7,365 nucleotides of DNA. Origin: Planctomycetota bacterium. GTDB lineage: Bacteria; Planctomycetota; Phycisphaerae; UBA1845. The notes beneath the pieces are model-generated. The model saw only the letters and a list, made by a program, of their open reading frames with translations, searched no databases and had not been told where the DNA came from. The stretch's first letter is position 1. The number at the start of each line of letters is the position of its first letter. Shown here piece after piece: positions 1 to 5,018 of this stretch. The DNA lies in assembly GCA_022563615.1 (NCBI GenBank), contig JADFMZ010000158.1, positions 1-7,365 of the forward strand, read 5' to 3'. Made by a program: the position numbers and the translations under genes.

Positions 1-828
1 TTCGATTTGCATCAGCAGCGAAAGCGCAGCAGCGGGATGGCCACGGCGCACCAACAAGCGGCAGCGCAACAACCGAGTGAAGAAACCGTACGGATGCGAC
101 CATTCGGTAAGCTTCATCAGAGCCGGATCAAGCCGGGTCAACGCAGGCGTCGGATCGGCTTCTCCCGCGCGGAGACAGGCCTGCCAGAACCGAGCGGCGA
201 CGGCCACCTTTCGGTCGGAATCTTCGAGGATGGGGGAAAGTTTGGAAGCCGCCGCAAGCAGGGCGGCGGTATCCTCGTCCTCCGGATCGTCGAAGAGAAA
301 CGCACGGATCGCCGTCGCAAAAGCAAGAAGCACGCGAATCTGTCGTTGACGCCGGTTCGAGGCCTCGGCCGCTTCCGGTCCTTCGTCTTCAATCTCCAGC
401 AGGGTCGCGTCGGCCTGGGCGATCATGGAAGCTGCTCGATCCAGCGCGGCGGCGGGCGAGCGACCCGCCTTCTCGGCAAGATCCGGTCGCGGGATTTCCA
501 AGAGCCTTCTGGTACAGACCGGTTCCAGCTCGTAGGCCAAGATTCGATTGGCCGCCTCCAAGAGCAGGTCCGCCCGGGCCATCGGATCGTCGGTTTGGGA
601 TGCCTGCCGCGCCAGGTCGTCGGCACTGCCGGCGATCGAACGGACGTAAGAGGCTTCGTCCTCCGGTTCACCGATGGGCATCAGCCGCAACTGAGGCAGC
701 ACGGGCAGGTCGTCCGGCCTCGATGGCGATTCGCGTGCGTCGCGCTCCTGTGACCTGATTGCGACCGACGGCGCCAAGCACACCCAGAGGCCCAACGCTG
801 CCATCGTCAACTTGATTGGGCTTACCAT
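1..828 (-). CDS. Secreted alpha-helical repeat protein, C-terminus outside window
   Basis: This frame is read from an ATG at 828 down to base 1 without a stop, giving 276 codons; the stop lies beyond the left edge. Residues 1-23 look like a Sec signal peptide: a Lys at 6, a hydrophobic core at about 7-19, and a likely cut after S21-V-A23. The mature part is rich in Ala, Leu, Asp, Glu and Arg with evenly spaced helices, for example around residues 80-100, 125-150 and 160-175. It ends in TPR-like helices near 250-276. I recognise no catalytic motif and cannot name a family; a degenerate TPR or other helical-solenoid protein is the best guess. It is transcribed away from the ExbB/ExbD operon and shares its upstream region. 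The Shine-Dalgarno sequence is weak. An ATG at codon 9 is an alternative start, but it would remove the basic end of the signal peptide. Confidence 0.72.
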   Translation of the reverse strand, partial: MVSPIKLTMAALGLWVCLAPSVAIRSQERDARESPSRPDDLPVLPQLRLMPIGEPEDEASYVRSIAGSADDLARQASQTDDPMARADLLLEAANRILAYELEPVCTRRLLEIPRPDLAEKAGRSPAAALDRAASMIAQADATLLEIEDEGPEAAEASNRRQRQIRVLLAFATAIRAFLFDDPEDEDTAALLAAASKLSPILEDSDRKVAVAARFWQACLRAGEADPTPALTRLDPALMKLTEWSHPYGFFTRLLRCRLLVRRGHPAAALSLLMQIE

Positions 829-866
829 CTCGTTGCCGCCGTCAGGGTTGATACCACCATGCCACG

Positions 867-895
867 AGTCTAACGCAGGTTCGGGTTCGTGGAAA
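867..895 (-). promoter_or_regulatory. Candidate sigma70-type promoter for the leftward gene
   Basis: Read on the minus strand, TTTCCA (895-890) and TAGACT (872-867) each match four of six consensus bases and are 17 bases apart. Initiation would fall near 860, giving a leader of roughly 30 bases before the ATG at 828. The position fits well but the boxes are weak. The spacer contains a tandem hexamer, GGTTCG twice on the plus strand (878-889). Confidence 0.3.
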
Positions 896-962
896 CGCCC
901 TCGCGACCTGGCTCCAACAATCGGTTGATTCGGAGTGAAATGGGAACCGGCTCGGCGCGAGG

Positions 963-1018
963 GTAGGGAGCGACCCCAAACAGCTAACTGCGTTGACTCG
1001 TGCCGGCGTCGCTCCTAC
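963..1018. repeat. Spaced inverted repeat with GTAG-footed arms
   Basis: GTAGGGAGCGAC at 963-974 on the plus strand faces GTAGGAGCGAC on the minus strand (1018-1008). The arms pair over GGAGCGAC/GTCGCTCC, and over about ten pairs if one G is bulged. The 33-base gap contains the -35 box and the palindrome GCCGGC (1002-1007). A 5' GTAG at a hairpin foot is the mark of REP elements mobilised by RAYT transposases, but I cannot see whether copies exist elsewhere. An operator or a chance repeat in GC-rich DNA remains possible. Confidence 0.4.
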
Positions 1019-1021
1019 AGT
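993..1021 (+). promoter_or_regulatory. Candidate sigma70-type promoter of the operon
   Basis: TTGACT (993-998) matches five of six -35 consensus bases and TACAGT (1016-1021) four of six -10 bases, with an ideal 17-base spacer. Transcription would begin near 1028 and leave a leader of about 110 bases before the ATG at 1139. It is the best promoter-like pair I saw upstream of the operon. It overlaps the inverted repeat at 963-1018, which could act as an operator or could make the match coincidental. Confidence 0.45.
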
Positions 1022-1049
1022 GGTGTATCCGCACGATGGGTCAGGCGAC

Positions 1050-1073
1050 GGGCGACACAGCCCCGTGTCGGCC
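1050..1073. other. Hairpin in the predicted operon leader
   Basis: CGACAC (1053-1058) and GTGTCG (1065-1070) form a perfect six-pair stem with a six-base loop. Beyond one G-G mismatch, two further pairs extend it to 1050 and 1073. No T-run follows, so it is not an obvious intrinsic terminator. On the minus strand GTAG (1076-1073) sits at the foot of the hairpin, the same signature as the arms of the repeat at 963-1018. Confidence 0.45.
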
Positions 1074-1127
1074 TACCCCACTGCATTATTGTTTCGCGGG
1101 CTCATGGTAGCCTGCGCTTCGTCGATC

Positions 1128-1131
1128 AGGA
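1128..1131 (+). promoter_or_regulatory. Ribosome binding site deciding the vWA start
   Basis: AGGA lies seven bases before the ATG at 1139. It supports that codon over the upstream in-frame ATG at 935. The AGGA sits in the loop of a small potential hairpin (CGAT at 1123-1126 with ATCG at 1131-1134), probably too weak to matter. Confidence 0.55.
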
Positions 1132-1138
1132 TCGTTCG

Positions 1139-2098
1139 ATGGGTTTGTCGAACACAAGTGAACCAACCGATACCGCGTCTTTTCCGGCGAAGCAAATAGG
1201 GCGGTCGGCTTCGACGCGTCTGGGCGGCCGCGTTTTTCTCGCGGCGTGGCTGGCGTCCATCCTGGTGCACATCACGGGATTGGCGGGCATGTTTTTCCTG
1301 GTATTTCCGTTCACCGCGCAGGAATCCGATGCGGAATCGGCTACGCCTTACGTTCAACTCATCGGCCCCGTAGACGGCGCCGCCTTCGTGCCCACCGATG
1401 TGCCGGAGGCGTCGCCTCCAACGCTTACGCCCGACGCCTCCCGGATTCATTTCGAGCCACGACCCTTCGACCCGCCGGTCGCGCTGGCTCCTCAAACCAA
1501 GCCGGAACTTTCGATCATTGGAGTTGGGGCGGGTGGAGGAACCGCCGCCGATTTCGGCCTGAGAGTCGGCGGCGAGAAGGGGCCTGAGTTCTTTGGTGTG
1601 GGCCAATCGGCGCGGGGGGCGCGAAAGATTGTATACGTCGTAGATCGCAGCGGTTCGATGATCGATACGTTTGACTATGTCCGCCAGGAGCTAAAACGAT
1701 CGATTTCGTCCCTGCGTCGCAGCCAGAAGTTCCACGTCATCTTTTTCAACGCTCGCGAGCCCCTGGAAAGCCCGCCGAAAAAGCTCGTCAGCGCCATTGA
1801 GGCTTACACAGGGCCGTTTTTTGAGTTTCTGGACAACGTGGTTCCCTCCGGCGGCACGAAACCTCAAGCCGCCCTCCGGCGGGCGCTCGCACTGAAACCG
1901 GATCTGGTTTACCTTCTGTCGGATGGGATTGACTTTCACCCGACCCTGCTGGACAAGCTGGCCGACTGGAACCGCGACCGTCGGGTCCGGATCTTCACGA
2001 TCGCCTATCTGGACCAAGCCGGTCGCGCGATCCTCGAAAAAATCGCCCGTGAGTATGACGGCGAGTTCAAGTTCGTGTCTGAGCATGATCTCCCCTGA
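1139..2098 (+). CDS. Membrane-anchored vWA protein with TonB/TolA-like N-terminus
   Basis: The 319-residue protein has four parts: a short cytoplasmic tail (1-31), one membrane helix (about 32-58), a Pro-rich then Gly-rich periplasmic segment (about 61-155), and a C-terminal von Willebrand type A domain (about 163-319). The metal-ion-dependent adhesion site looks complete: D169-R-S171-G-S173, T240 in SGGT, and D262 in LLSDG. vWA domains of this kind bind protein partners through a divalent metal ion. The membrane helix carries S40-x-x-x-H44, the spacing of Ser16/His20 in E. coli TonB and of the equivalent pair in TolA, residues that couple those proteins to the ExbB/ExbD or TolQ/TolR motor. 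The start at 1139 is chosen for its Shine-Dalgarno site and because the anchor then sits near the N-terminus. It is the first gene of the operon and overlaps the next by 14 bases. The vWA call is firm; the motor link is inference. Confidence 0.88.
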   Translation: MGLSNTSEPTDTASFPAKQIGRSASTRLGGRVFLAAWLASILVHITGLAGMFFLVFPFTAQESDAESATPYVQLIGPVDGAAFVPTDVPEASPPTLTPDASRIHFEPRPFDPPVALAPQTKPELSIIGVGAGGGTAADFGLRVGGEKGPEFFGVGQSARGARKIVYVVDRSGSMIDTFDYVRQELKRSISSLRRSQKFHVIFFNAREPLESPPKKLVSAIEAYTGPFFEFLDNVVPSGGTKPQAALRRALALKPDLVYLLSDGIDFHPTLLDKLADWNRDRRVRIFTIAYLDQAGRAILEKIAREYDGEFKFVSEHDLP

Positions 2099-3185
2099 AA
2101 CTGTTCCCTGCGTGACGTTCAAGGCGACGGCCCGGGTCGTGGTGGCGTGCGCCGCCCTGTTCGCGATGGTGCCGGCGACACGAGCGGATCAGATCGTCGT
2201 GAACCGGGTCAGCCATACCGGGGCCAAAATCGTCGGGTTCGGCCAGGGCCGGCTGCGGTTTCGGGCCGACGATGGAACCTTGCACACCCCCTGGATTGAC
2301 GAGGTGGATTGGTTGATCGTCGACCGGGGCGGGGCGTTTGCCGATCTCAACGAAGCTGAACGGTATCTGGCGGCCAACGAGTTGGACAAAGCCCTTGTCC
2401 GGTATCGCCGGGCCCTGGCGATTACGGCTGATTTCTGGGCCGATCTGGTGACCGCTCGACTACTGATGGCGCTGGACGCGGCGGGTCGGATTGACCAGAC
2501 GGTCATGCAGTTTATTCGATTGTTGGGCCGAGACGCAATCGGACCGGTCACGGCGGCGCGACTGATCCCCCAACAGATGCCATCCCGACAGGACGGAAAG
2601 GCGGCGCGGGCTCTGGGCCAACTGAACGCGGCCCTACGAAAGAAATCCGAAGACGCGCCGCGAGCCCTGCTGAGCCTGGTCCGTTTCGAGCTGTTGCGGC
2701 GTTCCGGAGACCCGCGCGCCGAGCGAGCAGCCGTAAAGGTTGCCAAAATGCGGCTCCCGCCTTCGAGTCGCACCGAACGCGCCTATGCCATCGTGTTGGG
2801 TGCGATGAACACGGCGTTAAGCGGTCCAGCTCGGCCGGCGGTGATGGAGGGCCTGGATCGAGCGATTCTTCACAGCCCGGACGTTCAGGTGGCCGATTTT
2901 TTGTTGCTCAAGGGTCGGGTGCTACTGCGCACCGCGACATCTAAAGAGGATATCGTTCGCGCGTCCTGGCCCTTCCTGCGCGTCGTCGCCCACATGCCCG
3001 ACGATCCTCGAACGGTCGACGGTCTCTATGGCGCCGCGCTAGCCTTGGATAAGATGGGAAAGCCGGACCAGGCCCGGCGACTGCTTCAGGAATGTCTGGT
3101 CCACAAAGAAGCGCAAGAACAAGTTCGAAATCAGGCTGAGGTCTTGCTCACGCGTTTGCAAGCCAGCCGAGAGGGGCCGGGGTAA
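2085..3185 (+). CDS. Secreted protein: small beta module plus TPR repeats
   Basis: The 366-residue product starts with a signal peptide: Arg17, a hydrophobic core at about 18-31, and a likely cut after A34 (TRA|DQ). Residues 37-80 alternate short strands and turns (VVNRVSHTGAKIVGF, then RLRFRADDGTL, then WIDEVDWLIVD). This resembles small barrel modules seen at the N-terminus of planctomycetal secreted proteins; that likeness comes from pattern only. A clear TPR-like helix pair follows at 87-118 (AERYLAANELDKALVRYRRAL), then long helical sequence, and a second TPR-like pair near 310-345. TPRs bind proteins, so a periplasmic scaffold for the ExbB/ExbD motor is plausible, as CpoB (YbgF) serves the Tol system. 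The ATG at 2085 overlaps the vWA gene by 14 bases, suggesting translational coupling. A GTG at 2112 would give a shorter, still exportable protein and cannot be excluded. No enzyme motif was seen. Confidence 0.8.
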   Translation: MISPETVPCVTFKATARVVVACAALFAMVPATRADQIVVNRVSHTGAKIVGFGQGRLRFRADDGTLHTPWIDEVDWLIVDRGGAFADLNEAERYLAANELDKALVRYRRALAITADFWADLVTARLLMALDAAGRIDQTVMQFIRLLGRDAIGPVTAARLIPQQMPSRQDGKAARALGQLNAALRKKSEDAPRALLSLVRFELLRRSGDPRAERAAVKVAKMRLPPSSRTERAYAIVLGAMNTALSGPARPAVMEGLDRAILHSPDVQVADFLLLKGRVLLRTATSKEDIVRASWPFLRVVAHMPDDPRTVDGLYGAALALDKMGKPDQARRLLQECLVHKEAQEQVRNQAEVLLTRLQASREGPG

Positions 3186-3195
3186 TCCCGTTGCC

Positions 3196-3200
3196 GGAGG
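3196..3200 (+). promoter_or_regulatory. Strong ribosome binding site for the TTG-started channel gene
   Basis: GGAGG is a full Shine-Dalgarno core seven bases before TTG at 3208. No ATG or GTG start is nearby, and the next in-frame Met (residue 41) would remove the signal peptide, so this site fixes the TTG start. Confidence 0.75.
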
Positions 3201-3207
3201 GTTCGAT

Positions 3208-4023
3208 TTGCTAAGGATTGTCGGGCTGAGTGTTTTTCTAACGTTGGTGGTCGTTCTGATCTTCTCGTGGCCCGCGTCGGCGCAGACCACTGCGGCGCAG
3301 ACGACTGCGGCGACGGCCGAGGCTTCGATGCCGACTGTCAACTATTTCGACTTCTTTGTCGTAAAGGGCGGGTACATCGCGTTCGGCCTGATTGGCCTAT
3401 CGATCGTGACGATCGCCCTGACGATCGAGCACTGCCTGTCGATCCGCCGGGCGGCGGTCGTGCCCATCGACGCCACCGAACAGATCAAGGCCCTGGTCGA
3501 TGAAAAGAAATACCTGGAAGCCATCAAGTTCACCGGCGAGGATCCGAGCATGATCGGCTACGTGCTCAACGCTGGGCTGCTTGAGGCGGGCAACGGCTTT
3601 GCGGCGATGGAGCGCGCCGTCGAGGACACCTTGGACGAACGATCCGCCCGCCTGTTTCGCAAGATCGAATACCTGAGCATCATCGGAAACGTTGCGCCGA
3701 TGATCGGGCTGTTCGGCACCGTGGTGGGCATGATTATGTTGTTCGCGGAAATCCACGCAGCCGATGCGTTCCCCGGCGCCCGCATCGTGGCGGACAAAAT
3801 CGCCATCGCTTTGATCACGACGTTCTGGGGATTGGCGGTGGCCATCCCGGCGTTGAGCATTTACGGCGTGTTTCGCAATCGGATCGACGTGCTCACGGCA
3901 GAATGCACCGTCGCTGTGGAGCAAATCCTGGCCGTCTTCAATCGCACGCCGACCGGAGCAGAGGAGCCCTCGGAGTCGCAACCGGCTGAGGCCGCCGCAG
4001 GGGCGCGACCCACCGGGCAGTGA
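3208..4023 (+). CDS. exbB: ExbB/TolQ/MotA-family proton channel subunit
   Basis: The 271-residue protein is an inner-membrane ion-channel subunit that, with ExbD-type partners, turns the ion gradient into mechanical movement. It starts with a signal peptide (1-25, ASA|Q cut) and an Ala/Thr-rich linker, then three membrane helices at about 55-73, 157-178 and 197-219. The long cytoplasmic domain lies between helices 1 and 2. Family hallmarks are the GNVAPMIGLFGTVVGMI stretch (159-175) in helix 2 and ALITTFWGLAVAIPA (200-214) in helix 3, including the conserved polar Thr pair 203-204. The Pro/Ala/Glu-rich tail (about 245-271) is probably disordered. An N-terminal signal peptide extension occurs in some ExbB proteins. 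The start is TTG behind a strong GGAGG. It begins 22 bases after the TPR gene and ends 3 bases before ExbD-1. The family is certain; ExbB versus TolQ naming is not, and the symbol is family-level only. Confidence 0.93.
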   Translation: MLRIVGLSVFLTLVVVLIFSWPASAQTTAAQTTAATAEASMPTVNYFDFFVVKGGYIAFGLIGLSIVTIALTIEHCLSIRRAAVVPIDATEQIKALVDEKKYLEAIKFTGEDPSMIGYVLNAGLLEAGNGFAAMERAVEDTLDERSARLFRKIEYLSIIGNVAPMIGLFGTVVGMIMLFAEIHAADAFPGARIVADKIAIALITTFWGLAVAIPALSIYGVFRNRIDVLTAECTVAVEQILAVFNRTPTGAEEPSESQPAEAAAGARPTGQ

Positions 4024-4026
4024 CAA

Positions 4027-4482
4027 ATGAAATCCTCCCGCTCACGATACCAACGTCCGCCTCGGTTGGCCTTCAACGCCACGCCGATGGTGGACGTATT
4101 TTTCATGCTCGCCATTTTCTATATGTTGGTGACTCGGTTTTCATCGGCGGAGCAAGTGCCGATGGATCTTCCCAGGCCCGAGGGCAGCCTGGCGAAAGTC
4201 GCCCACATCCCCGAGCGCGTGGTCATCAACTGCCGCCTTGCAGATCCCGCCCACTCTTCGCCATCGTCGGCGTTGTACAGCGTCGGACCCAACCAGCCTG
4301 AATCGCTGGCGACGATCTCCGATCGCCTGGCCTCCCTCAAACGACAATCGCCCGATCTGAAAGTGATCATCCGCGCGGACCGCCGGCTGGATTATGCGCC
4401 GGTACGAGCGCTGATGCGGGTCATCGCCCACCACAAAATTGACATGCTTAACGTGGTGGCCCACGTCGCGGAAGGCGAGTGA
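4027..4482 (+). CDS. exbD: ExbD/TolR-family protein, copy 1
   Basis: The 151-residue protein has the standard ExbD plan: a short basic cytoplasmic tail, one membrane helix (about 21-38) and a periplasmic domain. The signature is N17-A-T-P20-M-V-D23 at the start of the helix; D23 matches the essential membrane aspartate of ExbD (Asp25 in E. coli), which takes part in proton transfer inside the ExbB pore. The C-terminal part (110-150) keeps the family pattern: a strand (VIIRAD), D-Y, an amphipathic helix (VRALMRVIAHH) and a last strand (MLNVVAHV). The ATG is three bases after the channel gene's stop with little Shine-Dalgarno sequence, so translation is probably coupled. Length is close to that of E. 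coli ExbD (141 residues). It could be called TolR; the symbol is family-level. Confidence 0.92.
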   Translation: MKSSRSRYQRPPRLAFNATPMVDVFFMLAIFYMLVTRFSSAEQVPMDLPRPEGSLAKVAHIPERVVINCRLADPAHSSPSSALYSVGPNQPESLATISDRLASLKRQSPDLKVIIRADRRLDYAPVRALMRVIAHHKIDMLNVVAHVAEGE

Positions 4483-4489
4483 CAAAACG

Positions 4490-4999
4490 ATGGCACGTTC
4501 AATCGGGGTGAATCCAGACCGGCGGCAGGCGCCGGCGGCGGGTGGTCGGCGCAGGCGACGGACCCAGCGCAGCCGCGACGGGCGCGCAGCCATCACCGTC
4601 AGCCTCGCCCCCATGATCGACATGGCCTTTTTGTTTCTGATCTTCTTCCTGGTGACCACGACGTTTGAGCGGGCGGAGGGAATCCTTACGTCGAGGCTGC
4701 CGGAGGATGCCGGCCGGCCGACTGTGGCGCTTCCGGTCAGTCCGATTGTAATCCGACTGGCCCCGACCGGACCGGGAAACGCCGACTGCTCCATCCGAGT
4801 CGATCGGTTTGACAATGTTCCGCAGCGCGTCGATGCCTTGCCCGACTTCCTGCGTCGGATTCACGAGCTTCCAGGCTTCGACCGTGACACGCCCGTGGTG
4901 ATCGTGCCGCAGGACGATGTTCGATGGGACCATGTGGTCGGCTGTTGGAACGCCGCCTTACGGGCCAAGTGCACCAAGATCGCTTTCGCGGAACCGTAG
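4490..4999 (+). CDS. exbD: ExbD/TolR-family protein, copy 2
   Basis: The 169-residue protein has a longer, strongly basic cytoplasmic tail (an Arg run at 20-24, more Arg to 32), one membrane helix (about 42-58) and a periplasmic domain. The motif A40-P41-M-I-D44 places D44 as the conserved membrane aspartate. The C-terminal block (133-169) follows the family pattern: VVIVPQDDVRWDHVV, an Ala-rich helix, then TKIAFAEP. It differs clearly from copy 1 in tail length, in membrane helix sequence (MAFLFLIFFLVTTTF here) and in the periplasmic domain, so the two are diverged paralogues rather than a recent duplication. The ATG at 4490 is chosen because an in-frame ATG at 4439 lies inside copy 1 and would add a non-family peptide. 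The gap from copy 1 is seven bases, with only a weak, badly spaced GAAGG (4471-4475). Confidence 0.9.
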   Translation: MARSIGVNPDRRQAPAAGGRRRRRTQRSRDGRAAITVSLAPMIDMAFLFLIFFLVTTTFERAEGILTSRLPEDAGRPTVALPVSPIVIRLAPTGPGNADCSIRVDRFDNVPQRVDALPDFLRRIHELPGFDRDTPVVIVPQDDVRWDHVVGCWNAALRAKCTKIAFAEP

Positions 5000-5006
5000 C
5001 GTGTTC

Positions 5007-5012
5007 GAGGGG
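5007..5012 (+). promoter_or_regulatory. Ribosome binding site of the large TPR gene
   Basis: GAGGGG lies six bases before the ATG at 5019, a well-spaced Shine-Dalgarno sequence that fixes the start in the 19-base gap after ExbD-2. It is one of the strongest sites in the operon, so this protein may be translated independently of coupling. Confidence 0.65.
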
Positions 5013-5018
5013 TATTCG

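Larger units (their letters stand above)
829..1138. other. Divergent intergenic region (310 bases)
   Basis: This stretch separates the leftward helical-protein gene from the rightward vWA-ExbB-ExbD operon. No convincing gene lies inside it: the plus-strand frame stays open back to an ATG at 935, but the encoded peptide is Arg-rich and unlike the protein that follows. It holds a candidate promoter for each direction, a spaced inverted repeat with GTAG at the foot of both arms (963-1018), and a GTAG-footed hairpin (1050-1076). No tRNA or known riboswitch fold was recognised. Confidence 0.75.

Noticed and set aside
7..753. A 248-residue plus-strand frame over the left end
   Set aside because: It lies opposite the open minus-strand gene, which has a signal peptide and normal composition. 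The plus-strand product is Arg/Gly/Gln-rich with no recognisable domain, a typical shadow in GC-rich DNA.
1050..1073. Intrinsic terminator in the leader
   Set aside because: The hairpin is real but no run of T follows on either strand, so termination is not supported.
935..1138. N-terminal extension of the vWA gene from an in-frame ATG at 935
   Set aside because: The added 68 residues are Arg-rich, low in hydrophobic pattern, cross the best promoter and the inverted repeat, and lack a ribosome binding site, whereas AGGA precedes the ATG at 1139.
3397..4026. A 209-residue minus-strand frame
   Set aside because: It is antisense to the channel gene, whose conserved membrane motifs leave no doubt about the coding strand.
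4439..4489. Upstream start for ExbD-2 at 4439
   Set aside because: It would begin inside ExbD-1 and add a 17-residue peptide without family resemblance; the ATG at 4490 fits the operon spacing.
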